Origin: a virus
Direction: 5' to 3' (one strand)
Length of the DNA stretch: 35,463 bases
Virus record (IMG/VR): IMGVR_UViG_3300031718_000096
Location: 1-35,463 of that record
The notes under the pieces are model-generated. The model was not told the origin of the DNA, made no database searches, and saw nothing but the letters and a program-made list of their open reading frames with translations. The position numbers were made by a program, and so were the translations under genes. Shown here piece after piece: positions 23,724-30,371 of the stretch; the stretch's first letter is position 1, and every line of letters begins with the position of its first letter.

Positions 23724-25270
23724 CGCATCCAACCTGTCGAAGACCCGAATTTTCGTGTTTGCATTGGTCCGCCTGTCAGTCTATTCTCGAATTCCTTTTC
23801 TTCAGGAGTCGCAACCTGTATTACCACTGAATAGCTCATTGCGCAAGCATCTCCTTGATCCGGGCTCATCAATCCTCGCAACTTCATCTCATCTTTCCGT
23901 TCCAATTGAATCTTCTGATCCGATGAATATTTGTAGCGGATGCCCGTCAGTTGATCGGCAAGCTCAGGATCATCTGGGATTTCCATGCCCGCCTTGAGCG
24001 CGTCACGCATCTTGCCCCACACCTCGGCACGCTTGTTGAAATACTTATTCGGATCGTCCGGAGTCTCACCACCATGAAACTCATAAAGATTCTTGCCATA
24101 GCCACGATGATTCAGGTTGTCAAATACGCCGGCGCCCAGACCATCCGAATCAACGATAACTCCATCTGGAGATTCAAGACCGATCCATTCAATTACTTTT
24201 GATGTCGTTTGAAATGTATCCCATCCGCACTGCTTCTCGAGGATTCGGAACTTGCGGCCCTGGCGCACTGCAATGACTGTCTCATCGTCACCGAATCGCG
24301 CGACATCGACGGTTAGAAACTTTGGCAATACTTCGAATCCATTCGCCTTATATTTTCGGCACTTCTCCACGGATTCACTCGAGATGAATTGGAATGATCC
24401 GAACCGCGGGAACTGCCCTTTCACCCAAATACGTACAAAGTCAGAATCCTCGCCTTCGTCCTCGACCCATTTGGCAATCTGTTCCTTATTCGTTCCTTCA
24501 ACCGTGCGGGAATCAATCTGACGCGTGACCCATCTGTGCTTCTTCTTGCCGAAGAATTCCCTGAACTCGCCCGTATTCTCCGTGGGATTGCCGAAGGCCA
24601 CAACAATCAATTCCGTTTGTTCATCCGTGAGAAATCCTTCGATCACATCCCAGATAGGTTTTGGGATCGTACTGGCCTCATCCACCACCACAATGATCCG
24701 CCGCCCGCGATTGTGCAGGCCGGCCGATGCCTCTGGATTCTCAATGCTCCATGTGAGGAAGTCAGCACGCCAAGTCTTAATGCGATCCGTGAGTTTTGAG
24801 AAGACTGCCGTGGAAGTAATCGTCCACCAGAATCGATTGATGGCCATGCGGAACCAGCGCTGAACCTCGGGTGCCGTCTTGGTAGCCAATTGTGTTCCTG
24901 TGTTGGCCATGAGCACAATGCGGCAATCCTCACAGGTAGACATCCCCCAATTTGTGATCATTGCAATTAGTGCCGTCTTGCCGATTCCTTTGCCGGATGC
25001 TACGGCTATTCGTAAGGCCGTGAAGCGCGTCTTGGAATTACGGAGATGTTTGCCAATTACGGTGAGGATATCCTTCTGCCAGGTACGCGGTCCTTCGTGG
25101 CCTTCCAGATCTTTCTTTCCCCAGGGGAAAACATATTGAACGAAGCCGAGAGGATCATGCGTGTAGCTGGCTATATCGCGGATTAACTGAACTGAGGGAG
25201 AAACTTCGGGAGGACCGCTGATAGTCGATGCGCTATCAGGCGCGACGTTTGGCACAGTCCTCCCACTCAT
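23720..25270 (-). CDS. terL: Terminase large subunit
   Basis: A 516-aa protein. The ATPase domain has Walker A near residues 91-99 (ASGKGIGKT), an aromatic-rich linker, Walker B near 192-198 (IIVVVDE, catalytic Glu), and a coupling-type segment GNPTENTGEF near 228-237. The nuclease domain has RNase H-like acidic residues: VDVARFGDDE (Asp about 322), VIVDSDGLG (Asp about 374) and SPDQGDACAMSY (Asp about 471-474). It translocates DNA into the prohead and cuts concatemers; a P22-like headful mechanism would agree with a circularly permuted genome. It is coupled to the exported 367-aa gene by an ATGA overlap. Confidence 0.95.
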   Translation of the reverse strand: MSGRTVPNVAPDSASTISGPPEVSPSVQLIRDIASYTHDPLGFVQYVFPWGKKDLEGHEGPRTWQKDILTVIGKHLRNSKTRFTALRIAVASGKGIGKTALIAMITNWGMSTCEDCRIVLMANTGTQLATKTAPEVQRWFRMAINRFWWTITSTAVFSKLTDRIKTWRADFLTWSIENPEASAGLHNRGRRIIVVVDEASTIPKPIWDVIEGFLTDEQTELIVVAFGNPTENTGEFREFFGKKKHRWVTRQIDSRTVEGTNKEQIAKWVEDEGEDSDFVRIWVKGQFPRFGSFQFISSESVEKCRKYKANGFEVLPKFLTVDVARFGDDETVIAVRQGRKFRILEKQCGWDTFQTTSKVIEWIGLESPDGVIVDSDGLGAGVFDNLNHRGYGKNLYEFHGGETPDDPNKYFNKRAEVWGKMRDALKAGMEIPDDPELADQLTGIRYKYSSDQKIQLERKDEMKLRGLMSPDQGDACAMSYSVVIQVATPEEKEFENRLTGGPMQTRKFGSSTGWMR

Positions 25271-25283
25271 TGGAGGGTATCTC

Positions 25284-25556
25284 TTACAGCTTTGCGCGCG
25301 AACCTGGCATCTTCAGACCGGCCAGTCCATCCGATTCGGAACCAACCGTAGGCGATACCACTGGCCCATGGCTATGTTCATAGTTGTCCTGATTCGGAGC
25401 ATGGGATTGCTGATCGGGCTCGCTCGTCGCGCCCATATCCATATTGGACTTGTGAGCCGATTCAAGCCGCGCAATATCCGAGTCATGCTTCGAGCCCTGG
25501 GAATGCTTTATATAATGCGAACTGCGAATCGATCCACTTGGAAATGACATTTTCAT
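25284..25556 (-). CDS. Small Ser/His/Pro-rich protein between terminase genes, unknown
   Basis: A 90-aa protein, hydrophilic and probably disordered, with many Ser, His and Asp (RSSHYIKHSQGSKHDSDIAR; ARLESAHKSNMDMGATSEPD). AAGGAGAA precedes two in-frame ATGs (25556 and 25550); the second has the better spacing, the first gives an ATGA overlap with the previous stop. No domain recognised. The location between the small- and large-terminase candidates suggests a packaging or head accessory, but nothing in the sequence shows it. Confidence 0.55.
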   Translation of the reverse strand: MKMSFPSGSIRSSHYIKHSQGSKHDSDIARLESAHKSNMDMGATSEPDQQSHAPNQDNYEHSHGPVVSPTVGSESDGLAGLKMPGSRAKL

Positions 25557-25915
25557 TTCTCCTTAACTGCTGCGCGCTTTCGCGCTTCTGCAATCTCTTC
25601 GGGGAGGTTATCCAAATCCCCTACACGAATATCTTGTATCACCTTTCCTTCCGTCCGATCAAGCACGATGTTTGCGAAAGATGGATTCTTGTGCGCACCC
25701 TTGATGATCGATTGAGCCAACTTTTCAGCCAATTGCTTTTTCGTCTTGGGATCGACTTCATTGAGTAGTGCCTTCATTGCTGCGGAGATCGAGCGACCCT
25801 TGGGGCGGCCGCCTGGATTTCCTGATTGGCCAGGCTTGAACATATAGGGCTTCGCCGCTTCCGGAAGCGTGTGCTTCTTCTTGTTTTCCTTCTTGTTTTG
25901 AGGAATTCGTTTCAT
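25553..25915 (-). CDS. DUF5681-type protein, small-terminase candidate
   Basis: A 120-aa protein. The basic N-terminus leads into FKPGQSGNPGGRPKGRSIS, the hallmark of the DUF5681 family, found in phages directly upstream of large terminases. A helical region with MKALLNEVDPKTKKQLAEKL and HKNPSFANIVLDRTEGKV follows. In many phages this protein takes the small-terminase place; DNA recognition by it is inferred from position and basic charge. It begins the packaging/head run, and its TGA overlaps the next ATG with a strong AAGGAG site. Confidence 0.82.
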   Translation of the reverse strand: MKRIPQNKKENKKKHTLPEAAKPYMFKPGQSGNPGGRPKGRSISAAMKALLNEVDPKTKKQLAEKLAQSIIKGAHKNPSFANIVLDRTEGKVIQDIRVGDLDNLPEEIAEARKRAAVKEK

Positions 25916-25961
25916 GCGCCGAAGTCTATCACGCGCTGGGCAGATTGGTGCTCTCTTCCAA

Positions 25962-26111
25962 TTAAGTCTTTCTCATCCAACGTACGACGGTCACCACTGT
26001 GGCGATTGCCGCCGCACACAATAGAAGCACGCCCAATATAATAATCGCCAGCAATACCGCGTCCGCATCGCTGTGAACTAAACTGAGTACCGCAACTATG
26101 CGTTCACTCAT
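25962..26111 (-). CDS. Small single-TM membrane protein
   Basis: A 49-aa ORF starting at ATG 26109-26111, which overlaps the TGA of the preceding gene (ATGA). It has a polar N-terminus (MSERIVAVLSLVHSDAD), one clear transmembrane helix (AVLLAIIILGVLLLCAAAIA) and a basic C-terminus (RWMRKT), so the N-out/C-in orientation is likely. It is conserved in form with many phage mini-membrane proteins but I do not recognise it. The tight coupling and clean TM make it credible despite its size. Confidence 0.65.
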   Translation of the reverse strand: MSERIVAVLSLVHSDADAVLLAIIILGVLLLCAAAIATVVTVVRWMRKT

Positions 26112-26452
26112 TGCACTATCACCGAATCAATCATTGGTGGATCGGGAGGCGCCATCCAGGTCAGCACTCCGGGTGCCGTGAGCCTGAGTGATCCGCAGCC
26201 AATCATACATGGTGTCAAATCCGTCATGGAATTGACCAGCACAAACCTAGAGAGCCCTGTCTTTGTGGAATCACCGGCAATCCAAAGTGTGCGCAATGGC
26301 GGAATGGATGAGTCCGATTCGGAGATCGGTGCTCCAGTGGTGCTGAATTCCAAGCCGACAACATTGAACGTTGAGATCGTGAAGCCCTGATTGGTCCAGA
26401 GATTAACACCCATTGCGAATTGCAGTGCAGCAAGTAAGGCTAGGTGTAGCAT
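26108..26452 (-). CDS. Probable exported or membrane-anchored small protein
   Basis: A 114-aa protein from ATG 26450-26452 (AGGAAAAG upstream, TGATG overlap with the previous stop). The open frame extends further upstream in an implausible Arg/Cys-rich segment. The N-terminus LHLALLAALQFAMGVNLWTN looks like a short uncharged signal peptide or TM anchor. The rest is beta-rich with FTISTFNVVGLEFSTTGAPI and one CMIGC pair that could form a disulfide outside the cytoplasm. Not recognised. It is coupled to the small membrane protein downstream. Confidence 0.6.
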   Translation of the reverse strand: MLHLALLAALQFAMGVNLWTNQGFTISTFNVVGLEFSTTGAPISESDSSIPPLRTLWIAGDSTKTGLSRFVLVNSMTDLTPCMIGCGSLRLTAPGVLTWMAPPDPPMIDSVIVQ

Positions 26453-26682
26453 CACTTTTCCTGCCCTTGCTCGGACCTGGGGCTGCCTTGGCCTCGTCCG
26501 TTTTCCGCTTCTGCAACCAATGCACGAATCGTCCAAGGAATGCAGATCATACCGCTCGAATGCACGGCAGCCAGACCCACCACGCTTGACCGTTTTGGCT
26601 TCAGAACAGGCTCTTTCTTCGCACATCCTGGGCAGAAGATCATGGCTTCTTTAATCGCGTTATCATAAATTTCATCGCTCAC
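26452..26682 (-). CDS. Small protein with CxxC knuckle, unknown
   Basis: A 76-aa protein, taking the GTG at 26680-26682 (AAAGGGGAA upstream); the longer reading to 26826 runs through a region where two other frames look more like protein. It contains FCPGCAKKEPVLKPKRSSVV, a CxxC that resembles half of a zinc ribbon, then GMICIPWTIRALVAEAENGR. A second Cys lies near ICIPW but no full Cys4 set is visible. The product overlaps the next start by TGATG. Function unknown. Confidence 0.55.
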   Translation of the reverse strand: MSDEIYDNAIKEAMIFCPGCAKKEPVLKPKRSSVVGLAAVHSSGMICIPWTIRALVAEAENGRGQGSPRSEQGQEK

Positions 26683-26785
26683 TGGTTTCCCCTTTCGCCT
26701 GCCCTTGCTCGGCGCGGAGGGCGGCCATTCGGTCTCGAAACTTTTCAAACTCTGCCGTGTGCGGCCAGATACCGTGCTTTTGCCA

Positions 26786-26953
26786 TCATTCCGCCTCTTC
26801 CAGCCGCGCCTTAGCCACTTCCTCATGGATGCGCTGGGCGGAGTCGGCTAGTTGGGCTTTGAGAGCGTCAATGGTGTCGAGCAGGTCGCGCTCGATGCTC
26901 GTCAGATGCATCTCGCGCCGCAAGTTAGCTAAATCTTGATTCGTCAGTCTCAT
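26786..26953 (-). CDS. Small coiled-coil protein with in-frame open extension
   Basis: A 55-aa ORF from ATG 26951-26953 to TGA 26786-26788, entirely helical: LTNQDLANLRREMHLTSIER then DTIDALKAQLADSAQRIHEE. The start overlaps the previous stop (ATGA). After the TGA the same frame stays open for 37 codons to 26672 with coding-like sequence (GIWPHTAEFEKFRDRMAALR), so the gene may originally have been about 93 aa. It resembles the many short helical proteins in phage early regions. Function unknown. Confidence 0.6.
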   Translation of the reverse strand: MRLTNQDLANLRREMHLTSIERDLLDTIDALKAQLADSAQRIHEEVAKARLEEAE

Positions 26954-27081
26954 GCTTCACCCTTCTGCCTGCCAGAGTTGGCCGCTTGTTTATGTAACGG
27001 CTTCTTTTCGATAGGAAGTTGTACTCTTGGGCTCGCTGGATGACAGACCCACAAGTTCCCATAGTTTTTGCAGCCATTCAT
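26950..27081 (-). CDS. Small Cys-containing protein, unknown
   Basis: A 43-aa ORF starting at ATG 27079-27081 with GAGG about nine bases upstream and ending in an ATGA overlap with the coiled-coil ORF. It begins NGCKNYGNLWVCHPASPRVQ, a compact Cys/Trp segment followed by a basic tail (EKKPLHKQAANSGRQKGEA). Its overlap with neighbours and normal composition support it as a gene; there is no recognised family. Confidence 0.5.
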   Translation of the reverse strand: MNGCKNYGNLWVCHPASPRVQLPIEKKPLHKQAANSGRQKGEA

Positions 27082-27088
27082 TTCATCC

Positions 27089-27169
27089 TCACTTTTCCGC
27101 AGACTTGGCATTCTCCGTTGTCGGGAGTGCGGCGAGTGCTGCTTCGACCATTTGCTTGGTTGAATTCAT
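27089..27169 (-). CDS. Possible 26-aa leader/mini-ORF
   Basis: ATG 27167-27169 to TGA 27089-27091 encodes a short Ala/Thr/Lys-rich helix (MVEAALAALPTTENAKSAEK). It sits two bases from neither neighbour but keeps the tightly packed pattern of this stretch, following the 151-aa gene by six bases. It could be a real microprotein or a spacer; coding is not proved. Confidence 0.35.
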   Translation of the reverse strand: MNSTKQMVEAALAALPTTENAKSAEK

Positions 27170-27175
27170 TCCACA

Positions 27176-27631
27176 CTAAGAAAGGTAACCAGCTTCGTTC
27201 ATATCATGGACTTTTTGTAAAGCGGCAGCTAAGAAGTTCACCAACTCCCTAATCGGCCTAAGCAGTTCCTCGTCGTGCTGGGCTAGTGCATCGGTTGAGG
27301 CGAGGTCGCGTACCGATTCGGCGATTCGCGGGATCATTGTGCGTAACACATCTGCTGTCCAAGAGTCGGGCGGCTTCGATAGGAACTCAAATTCTGGGTC
27401 GTACCATTTCTTCCAGTCGTCTATCGTGTCAGCCACCAACTTCGCCATCGCCGCGCCTGCCTCGATGTCGCGCTCGATGGCCGGGATGAGGGATTCGAGT
27501 TCGTCGGCCACCGTTTCGTAGGCTGCCTGACGTTCAAGATTTACCTCTTCCGTGGACAGTCCGCTGTAATGGTTGCTGGACTTGCGCCACTTCTTGACAG
27601 CATCTCTCAATGGTTGCGTAATCGGATTCAT
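27176..27631 (-). CDS. Helical early/accessory protein, unknown
   Basis: A 151-aa protein from ATG 27629-27631, with a GGGAGGGG ribosome site ten bases upstream; the frame extends further but enters the methyltransferase pair. It is wholly alpha-helical and acidic: TEEVNLERQAAYETVADELE, SLIPAIERDIEAGAAMAKLV, and a C-terminal RPIRELVNFLAAALQKVHDM. There is no cysteine and no known motif. It lies immediately after the methyltransferase genes. Anti-restriction DNA mimicry would fit the acidity but is only a guess. Confidence 0.7.
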   Translation of the reverse strand: MNPITQPLRDAVKKWRKSSNHYSGLSTEEVNLERQAAYETVADELESLIPAIERDIEAGAAMAKLVADTIDDWKKWYDPEFEFLSKPPDSWTADVLRTMIPRIAESVRDLASTDALAQHDEELLRPIRELVNFLAAALQKVHDMNEAGYLS

Positions 27632-27665
27632 CGACTTGGCCCCTCCCTTTCTACAGCGCCAGCGC

Positions 27666-28610
27666 TCACTTGGGGTTCTCCGGGGCGGGGCGCTTACATG
27701 CATGCAGCCTTGATGAACTCTGCCGCGAGCGGCGCACAGATTGCATCGCCGTAACCGCGCAGTCGCAGAACACGCGCGGGAGCCCCTGCAACCAGCGGGA
27801 ATGTGCCGGGTTCAGTTGGGCACCATTCCCAATCGTCACGATTCCATCTCTTGCGGAGTATCCAATCCGCATCTCGCCAGAAACCGTTAACATGGACTGT
27901 GCTGATAGCCTGTCCGTCCTGTCCCTCTCCGAACCATCCAGGTTCGTTGCTGTGAGTGCCATTCCCTGCGTGTCTTTCCAGTCCCGCGCCTTGGGAATGG
28001 CCCACGTCGCCAGATGCACGCTCCCCGCGAGGCCCGCTCCTACTATCGGAATGCCGCGCTTCTCCGAGTCGTTCGAGATTGGCGTGTTCCAACCTGCCAA
28101 CGTCACCGCGGATTCCAAATCCGTTGGAGTGGTTCGTCCCGGTTCGCGCAGGAACTTCGCCAAGTCGTGCGAACGCTTCGGTAGCTTGGGAGTGGGCCAC
28201 GATGTACAGCCGTTGCCGGATGTGCGGTGCCCCGACGCTGCACGCTCCAAGTACCGCCTTCCCAACGGCGTAGTTCTCCCTTTCCAGGTCAGTTTGAACA
28301 AGGTCGAGCCAGCCGTATCCAATTGAGTCATCAACCTGTTCTCCAAAGATCGTTGGAGGCTTGCACTCGCTGACGAGTCGCGCCCAATCAGGCCAGAGGT
28401 GACGAGGGTCGTTAAACCCTCCGCCCTTGCCTGTCGCTGAGAAGCTGGGGCAAGGACAACTTCCCGTCCAAACAGATCGGTCATCAGGCCATCCGGCGAG
28501 GCGCAGGGAATAGCTCCACACTCCGATTCCGGCAAAGAAATGGTGCTGGGCGTATCCGGCGAGGTCTTGCGGCTGGACTTCCTTAATGCTTCGCGTGTCA
28601 ACGTCGCCAT
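27666..28610 (-). CDS. Overprinted methyltransferase-associated protein (alternative frame)
   Basis: A 314-aa protein in a different minus-strand frame inside the methyltransferase gene; 917 of its 945 bases are shared. ATG 28608-28610 is preceded by GGGAG at nine bases. It contains segments I recognise from a widespread phage family often found beside C5 methyltransferase genes: TAGSTLFKLTWKGRTTPLGR, HRTSGNGCTSWPTP and AQLNPAHSRWLQGLP followed by CAVTAMQSVRRSRQSS. Relatives read LNPAHSRWLMGLPP.W. The Pro/Trp/Thr/Arg-rich composition is normal for that family, not random. Its function is unknown; an association with the methyltransferase or DNA is inferred from co-occurrence. Confidence 0.68.
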   Translation of the reverse strand: MATLTREALRKSSRKTSPDTPSTISLPESECGAIPCASPDGLMTDLFGREVVLAPASQRQARAEGLTTLVTSGLIGRDSSASASLQRSLENRLMTQLDTAGSTLFKLTWKGRTTPLGRRYLERAASGHRTSGNGCTSWPTPKLPKRSHDLAKFLREPGRTTPTDLESAVTLAGWNTPISNDSEKRGIPIVGAGLAGSVHLATWAIPKARDWKDTQGMALTATNLDGSERDRTDRLSAQSMLTVSGEMRIGYSARDGIVTIGNGAQLNPAHSRWLQGLPRVFCDCAVTAMQSVRRSRQSSSRLHACKRPAPENPK

Positions 28611-28689
28611 GCGCTACCACTCCCTGCCGAATCAGTTCGCGCAGCCATTCGGCTTTGTCCTTGTCGATTTCGTTGTAATAAACACTCAG
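27694..28689 (-). CDS. DNA (cytosine-5) methyltransferase
   Basis: The motifs in order are HHFFAGIGVWSYSLRLAGWP (motif I, SAM binding), WTGSCPCPSFSATGKG (motif IV, catalytic Cys in PCP), IFGEQVDDSIG (motif VI-like, with GEQV replacing the usual ENV), GAPHIRQRLYIVAH (motif VIII) and LRLRGYGDAICAPLAAEFI (motif X). A short target-recognition region lies between. The N-terminal VYYNEIDKDKAEWLRELI, present in close relatives, lies upstream of the first GTG (28620). I therefore extend to CTG 28687-28689, seven bases after GGGAG (331 aa). It probably methylates phage DNA against host restriction. A second protein is encoded in another frame across nearly all of it. Confidence 0.88.
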   Translation of the reverse strand: MSVYYNEIDKDKAEWLRELIRQGVVAHGDVDTRSIKEVQPQDLAGYAQHHFFAGIGVWSYSLRLAGWPDDRSVWTGSCPCPSFSATGKGGGFNDPRHLWPDWARLVSECKPPTIFGEQVDDSIGYGWLDLVQTDLERENYAVGKAVLGACSVGAPHIRQRLYIVAHSQATEAFARLGEVPARTGTNHSNGFGIRGDVGRLEHANLERLGEARHSDSRSGPRGERASGDVGHSQGAGLERHAGNGTHSNEPGWFGEGQDGQAISTVHVNGFWRDADWILRKRWNRDDWEWCPTEPGTFPLVAGAPARVLRLRGYGDAICAPLAAEFIKAACM

Positions 28690-28726
28690 TGCGCTTCTCC
28701 CTCTTCCTTATCCCCCGCTCACCGGG

Positions 28727-29065
28727 CTAGGGCAGAACTTCGATGACCTCGCAATGCCATTTCTTTATCTTGTTTTTGCTGCGCTGCTTCCAGTTGTGGA
28801 TCACGATCTTTCCGCCACAGGCGAGCCACCATTGCGCCGATGCGTTCGTAAGAATCTTCTCGATGTGCTCGGGAAGGTGTGTGTTCACGCATTGAAGAGC
28901 GCAAATCTGCCCGCCCTTCCCGTCCACTGGCAGATAAAGCGCGATGGCGTCGATGAAGCCGAAAAGATCTTGCCGAATCTTGGCGAAGGGATTCCAGTGT
29001 TCCGTTTTCGCCACGATCCAGCCTTCCTTTCTAAGCATCTTCATCGAGCGTTCAAGGGATCGCAT
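28727..29065 (-). CDS. Phage nuclease-like protein (PD-(D/E)XK candidate)
   Basis: A 112-aa protein matching in form a common phage family with the layout basic N-terminus, GWIVAKTEHWNPFAKIRQDL, then FGFIDAIAL, then GQICALQCVNTHLPEHIEKI and AQWWLACGGKIVIHNWKQRS. The order Asp (FGFID), beta-strand with Gln (ICALQC) and a Trp/Lys end resembles VRR-Nuc/Holliday-resolvase-like PD-(D/E)XK folds, but a canonical E-x-K is replaced by Q-x-V, so catalytic activity is doubtful. It sits between the methyltransferase and the HNH gene, in a DNA-modification context. Confidence 0.68.
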   Translation of the reverse strand: MRSLERSMKMLRKEGWIVAKTEHWNPFAKIRQDLFGFIDAIALYLPVDGKGGQICALQCVNTHLPEHIEKILTNASAQWWLACGGKIVIHNWKQRSKNKIKKWHCEVIEVLP

Positions 29066-29068
29066 TGA

Positions 29069-29227
29069 TTAATCCCGTGCCTCACTCTCGCCATCCTTAT
29101 GCAGCTTGACTTTTACTTTTTCGGATTCGTGGACAACGGTGATTTCCAGACCATTGTGATGGTAATGCATTTTGTTGTGCCGCTTCATCGCATTGAGCAA
29201 ATCCGTTTTGAGCGGCTTCTCAGTCAC
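29069..29227 (-). CDS. Small basic protein, unknown
   Basis: A 52-aa ORF starting with GTG 29225-29227, overlapping the end of the MKIYRQ mini-ORF, and stopping four bases before the next ATG. The sequence is KTDLLNAMKRHNKMHYHHNG followed by ITVVHESEKVKVKLHKDGES, a helix then two amphipathic strands, rich in His and Lys. It has normal codon composition and tight spacing. Not recognised. Confidence 0.58.
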   Translation of the reverse strand: MTEKPLKTDLLNAMKRHNKMHYHHNGLEITVVHESEKVKVKLHKDGESEARD

Positions 29228-29285
29228 CTTTCGGGATTGAGGCTACTTCTTTGAAAAGCACATCGCCTTGTCTATAGATTTTCAT
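29220..29285 (-). CDS. 21-aa remnant or mini-protein starting MKIYRQGDV
   Basis: ATG 29283-29285 follows AAGGAGAA and encodes MKIYRQGDVLFKEVASIPKG then Asp and TGA. The opening is that of a recognisable, normally longer phage protein family (M.IYRQGDVL...V..IP.GA.), which here stops after 21 codons. It is either a decayed gene that kept its strong ribosome site, or a leader peptide coupled to the overlapping 52-aa gene. Confidence 0.4.
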   Translation of the reverse strand: MKIYRQGDVLFKEVASIPKGD

Positions 29286-29326
29286 TTCATTTCTCCTTAT
29301 CGGAAATTCCGCGCCTTCCGTTGCGC

Positions 29327-29560
29327 TTAGAAATGTCCAGGCTGTCCGTGTAAATCCAATTTTATGTGGCACGCTCGGCAGCGGCATGCCGTGTTTTCCT
29401 CGGTATCCGATCCGCCGCATCCGCGTGGAATGTTATGTGACAACTCAAGCCAGTTCGTTCCGCCGCAATCTACGCAGCAATTTCCGTCACGGTCAAAGAC
29501 ACGTCGCCTAAGATCGCTCATTGCCTGTCCGTGGAGACGAATTGAGTTGCGAAATCTCAT
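29327..29560 (-). CDS. HNH endonuclease
   Basis: A 77-aa protein. A basic start (SDLRRRVFDRDGNCCVDCGG) gives the first zinc CxxC. It is followed by LELSHNIPRGCGGSDTEENT (His of the HNH with the Asn further on) and ACRCRACHIKLDLHGQPGHF (second CxxC and final His). The complete beta-beta-alpha-metal HNH with structural zinc is present and the length is typical of small phage HNH nucleases. Such proteins assist packaging or nick DNA; here it is in the early region, away from terminase, so a replication or defence role is as likely. The start overlaps the previous stop by ATGA. Confidence 0.85.
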   Translation of the reverse strand: MRFRNSIRLHGQAMSDLRRRVFDRDGNCCVDCGGTNWLELSHNIPRGCGGSDTEENTACRCRACHIKLDLHGQPGHF

Positions 29561-30186
29561 TCTCCCTCCACTTCCGCCTGCAATATTTTCTCATCCGTCC
29601 CATTCACAAGCTGCGCAATGGCTTCCCAAATCGTGATGATGTTGGCTGGCCGCGTTTCCTCGATGTTCATATCCAGATGCAGAACATACGCCATCTTGTC
29701 CTGGGCCGCAATGAGCCGATCATAGACCGCTTCGGGAATACGTACCGCGAAGGTTTTCCATTTGTCAGGTTCGATACCATACTTCTCTTTGCGGATCTTG
29801 GCTATGGTTTCCTTGAACTCTTTCGGTTTCTGGGAAACCGCTTTAGAGACGATTTGCGGGGCTTTGCGGTCCTTTTGAGCCAGTTTGACTAGTTCACGCG
29901 CGTTTGCCTCGGGAATAGCCTCCAGCGTGCGAGCGGGAATGCTTTTAAGGGCACGGTACGACTGCAATTGACGATAGATGTGGGATGCCGACTCATCGAA
30001 GGTTTCAGCCATCCATTCGCGGGCGGTCTTGCCAAGCAGCCGTGGCACGCCAAAGTCGATTGATTTTTCGACTTCGCGGCCAAGATGCAGCCAGCCCTTT
30101 TTGAGCATGGCAAAGTCCCGCTTGTGGCGATTCGTGCGCAGTTCAGCATCGCGCTTCGTGAATTCTTTTTTGGCTAGTTGAGTCAT
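29557..30186 (-). CDS. DNA-binding-type early protein, unknown
   Basis: A 209-aa protein, basic and helical. The middle section, SHIYRQLQSYRALKSIPART then EAIPEANARELVKLAQKDRK, resembles the HTH segment of ParB/SpoJ-like phage regulators (S..Y..L....AL..IP...L..I....A..L..L). The C-terminal region has KWKTFAVRIPEAVYDRLIAA, which looks like a ribbon-helix-helix-type strand-helix. I cannot name it. It sits between the zinc ribbon and the HNH gene and shares an ATGA overlap with the latter, in the replication cluster. Confidence 0.7.
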   Translation of the reverse strand: MTQLAKKEFTKRDAELRTNRHKRDFAMLKKGWLHLGREVEKSIDFGVPRLLGKTAREWMAETFDESASHIYRQLQSYRALKSIPARTLEAIPEANARELVKLAQKDRKAPQIVSKAVSQKPKEFKETIAKIRKEKYGIEPDKWKTFAVRIPEAVYDRLIAAQDKMAYVLHLDMNIEETRPANIITIWEAIAQLVNGTDEKILQAEVEGE

Positions 30187-30190
30187 TGTC

Positions 30191-30370
30191 TTATTCTTGG
30201 ACAGGGACCAGAATTTGCCTCAAGAGTTCCTTCGGAACCAAATCAGTTCCACATTTGCAACGTGGGCAGATGGCCGGCAGCCACGCGGACATAAGTTGCA
30301 ATCCACAATGGCACATCCACTCCATCGGTCTGAACGGCTTCGGCTGAATCCCACTTTGATTGAACGTCAT
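30191..30370 (-). CDS. Zinc-ribbon mini-protein
   Basis: A 59-aa protein from ATG 30368-30370, with GGGGAGGATTAAG upstream (a strong ribosome site); the open frame extends to 30655 but overlaps the helicase-loader gene. CHCGLQLMSAWLPAICPRCK is a rubredoxin-like CxC..CxxC zinc knuckle. The tail LVPKELLRQILVPVQE is helical. Such ribbons bind nucleic acid or replisome parts. It lies one base after the stop of the helicase-loader-like gene. Confidence 0.72.
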   Translation of the reverse strand: MTFNQSGIQPKPFRPMEWMCHCGLQLMSAWLPAICPRCKCGTDLVPKELLRQILVPVQE

Positions 30371-30371
30371 C

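Noticed and set aside
27670-28326. Plus-strand 218-codon frame opposite the methyltransferase
   Set aside because: No family-like motifs and no ribosome site; unlike the minus-strand overprinted frame it does not resemble any protein I know.
29327-29560. HNH nuclease as packaging partner of terminase
   Set aside because: It is about 4 kb away from the terminase genes and coupled to early genes, so I do not assign the packaging role.
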